From assembly GCA_903910495.1 (NCBI GenBank), contig CAIVZW010000772.1, forward strand, positions 1 through 6,159: DNA of 6,159 bases, written 5' to 3'. Below, piece by piece: positions 5,738-6,159 of the stretch. How positions within the stretch are numbered: position 1 is the stretch's first letter; every line of letters starts with the position of its first letter. The DNA comes from an uncultured beta proteobacterium (lineage in GTDB: Bacteria > Pseudomonadota > Gammaproteobacteria > Burkholderiales > Rhodocyclaceae). A model generated the notes under the pieces. That model worked only from the letters and a program-made list of their open reading frames with translations. It searched no databases and was not told where the DNA came from. Both the position numbers and the translations under genes were made by a program.

Positions 5738-5907
5738 GCGCCTGTTACAGTTTCACTGGCCGTGCTTTCAAAGACGTATGTCGCTGCAAGAAAGGCTAGC
5801 CCATGGTTTTAATACATCATGTCGTTCCGGCTCCGCCTGCGGACTGCCAGCGCGTTCATGGACTTCTCAGCGGAAGGCATTGCGAACTCAGTCGAGTCGT
5901 TGCTGCG
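5738..5907. other. Convergent spacer with no recognised feature
   Basis: The 170 bp between the two convergent genes hold an 8-bp palindrome GGCTAGCC (5794-5801) and a weak TCCG/CGGA stem near 5832-5843. Neither has the stem plus T-run expected of an intrinsic terminator. No gene was recognised. Confidence 0.4.
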
Positions 5908-6159
5908 CTAGAAACCTATAGAGGCTCCACCATCAACAACTAACATATGGCCATTAACATATTTGGCTGCGGAAGAACAAAGAAAAACGGTCGCCCACCC
6001 GATATCGCGAGGTTCGCCAAGGATGTGCGATGGAATTCTGGAGACGATGCGCTGATATCTTTCCGGGTCGTTCATCGTGGCTTCTTTGAAGATGCCGGTA
6101 TTGTCTATATAACCCGGAGCAATACCGTTAACCCTTATACCGTCTGTGGCGGTTTCGAA
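5908..6159 (-). CDS. C-terminal part of a short-chain dehydrogenase/reductase (SDR)
   Basis: The last 83 codons of a minus-strand gene, ending at TAG (5910-5908); its start lies beyond the right edge. The visible part begins FETATDGIRVNGIAPGYIDN and contains SRIPSHILGEPRDIGWATVF and AAKYVNGHMLVVDGGASIGF. These are the hallmarks of the end of a classical SDR: the IRVNxIAPG strand-turn after the catalytic helix, the xIPxxxLGEPxDI helix, and the YVNGxxLxVDGG C-terminus. The nucleotide-binding Gly motif and the Ser-Tyr-Lys catalytic residues lie outside. From the tail it most resembles sugar-acid dehydrogenases of the gluconate 5-dehydrogenase/KduD type, but tails do not define substrate. It converges on the sialidase-family gene. 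Composition is AT-richer than pbpC, so it probably belongs to the same accessory segment. Confidence 0.9.
   Translation of the reverse strand, partial: FETATDGIRVNGIAPGYIDNTGIFKEATMNDPERYQRIVSRIPSHILGEPRDIGWATVFLCSSAAKYVNGHMLVVDGGASIGF

Noticed and set aside
5832..5907. Read-through extension of the SDR past its TAG stop, open for about 30 more codons
   Set aside because: The SDR ends at the canonical VDGG-x(3)-GF tail; the extension is short, basic and featureless, so chance is the simplest explanation.
1..6159. CRISPR array, complete insertion sequence, defence or toxin-antitoxin system
   Set aside because: No spaced repeats, transposase, nuclease, helicase or paired small genes were found on either strand.

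Overview
The window looks like chromosome of a betaproteobacterium, probably a Rhodocyclales relative. I infer this from the GC-rich penicillin-binding protein gene, the style of the hypothetical and dienelactone hydrolase genes, and a tRNA-Phe-like fragment whose 3' half matches the betaproteobacterial form as I remember it. No database was consulted.

Layout. Positions 1-2369 are GC-rich backbone. They hold the last 38 codons of a plus-strand gene, probably a zinc-type (MDR) dehydrogenase, which overlaps by 23 bp the 3' end of a complete minus-strand gene for penicillin-binding protein 1C (pbpC). A 156-bp divergent spacer leads to a plus-strand gene for a conserved soluble protein of unknown function (2526-3092). 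Positions 3093-3555 have no convincing gene and look like decayed sequence with one good hairpin. A complete dienelactone-hydrolase-family gene follows (3556-4251).

Right of 4251 is a scar of mobile DNA. First comes a degenerate 45-nt tRNA-Phe 3' half (4301-4345). About 75 bp on is the N-terminus of a P4-type tyrosine integrase (from 4420), which is frameshifted and cut off near residue 60. It runs straight into what reads as the C-terminal transmembrane helix of an unrelated membrane protein (to 4682). Five bases later starts an intact cytoplasmic BNR/Asp-box sialidase-family gene (4688-5737). Converging on it from the right edge is the C-terminal third of a short-chain dehydrogenase/reductase gene (5908-6159, minus).

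Reading of the whole. The left side is ordinary cell-wall and metabolic housekeeping. The right side is an accessory sugar-metabolism region, sialidase-like protein plus SDR, next to a collapsed tRNA-type integration site. The most informative structure is the chain tRNA fragment, broken integrase, orphan membrane-protein tail, sialidase gene. It suggests that a deletion joined one end of an integrated element to the interior of a carbohydrate operon. I see no CRISPR array, complete insertion sequence, rRNA or intact tRNA, and no convincing new multi-gene system.
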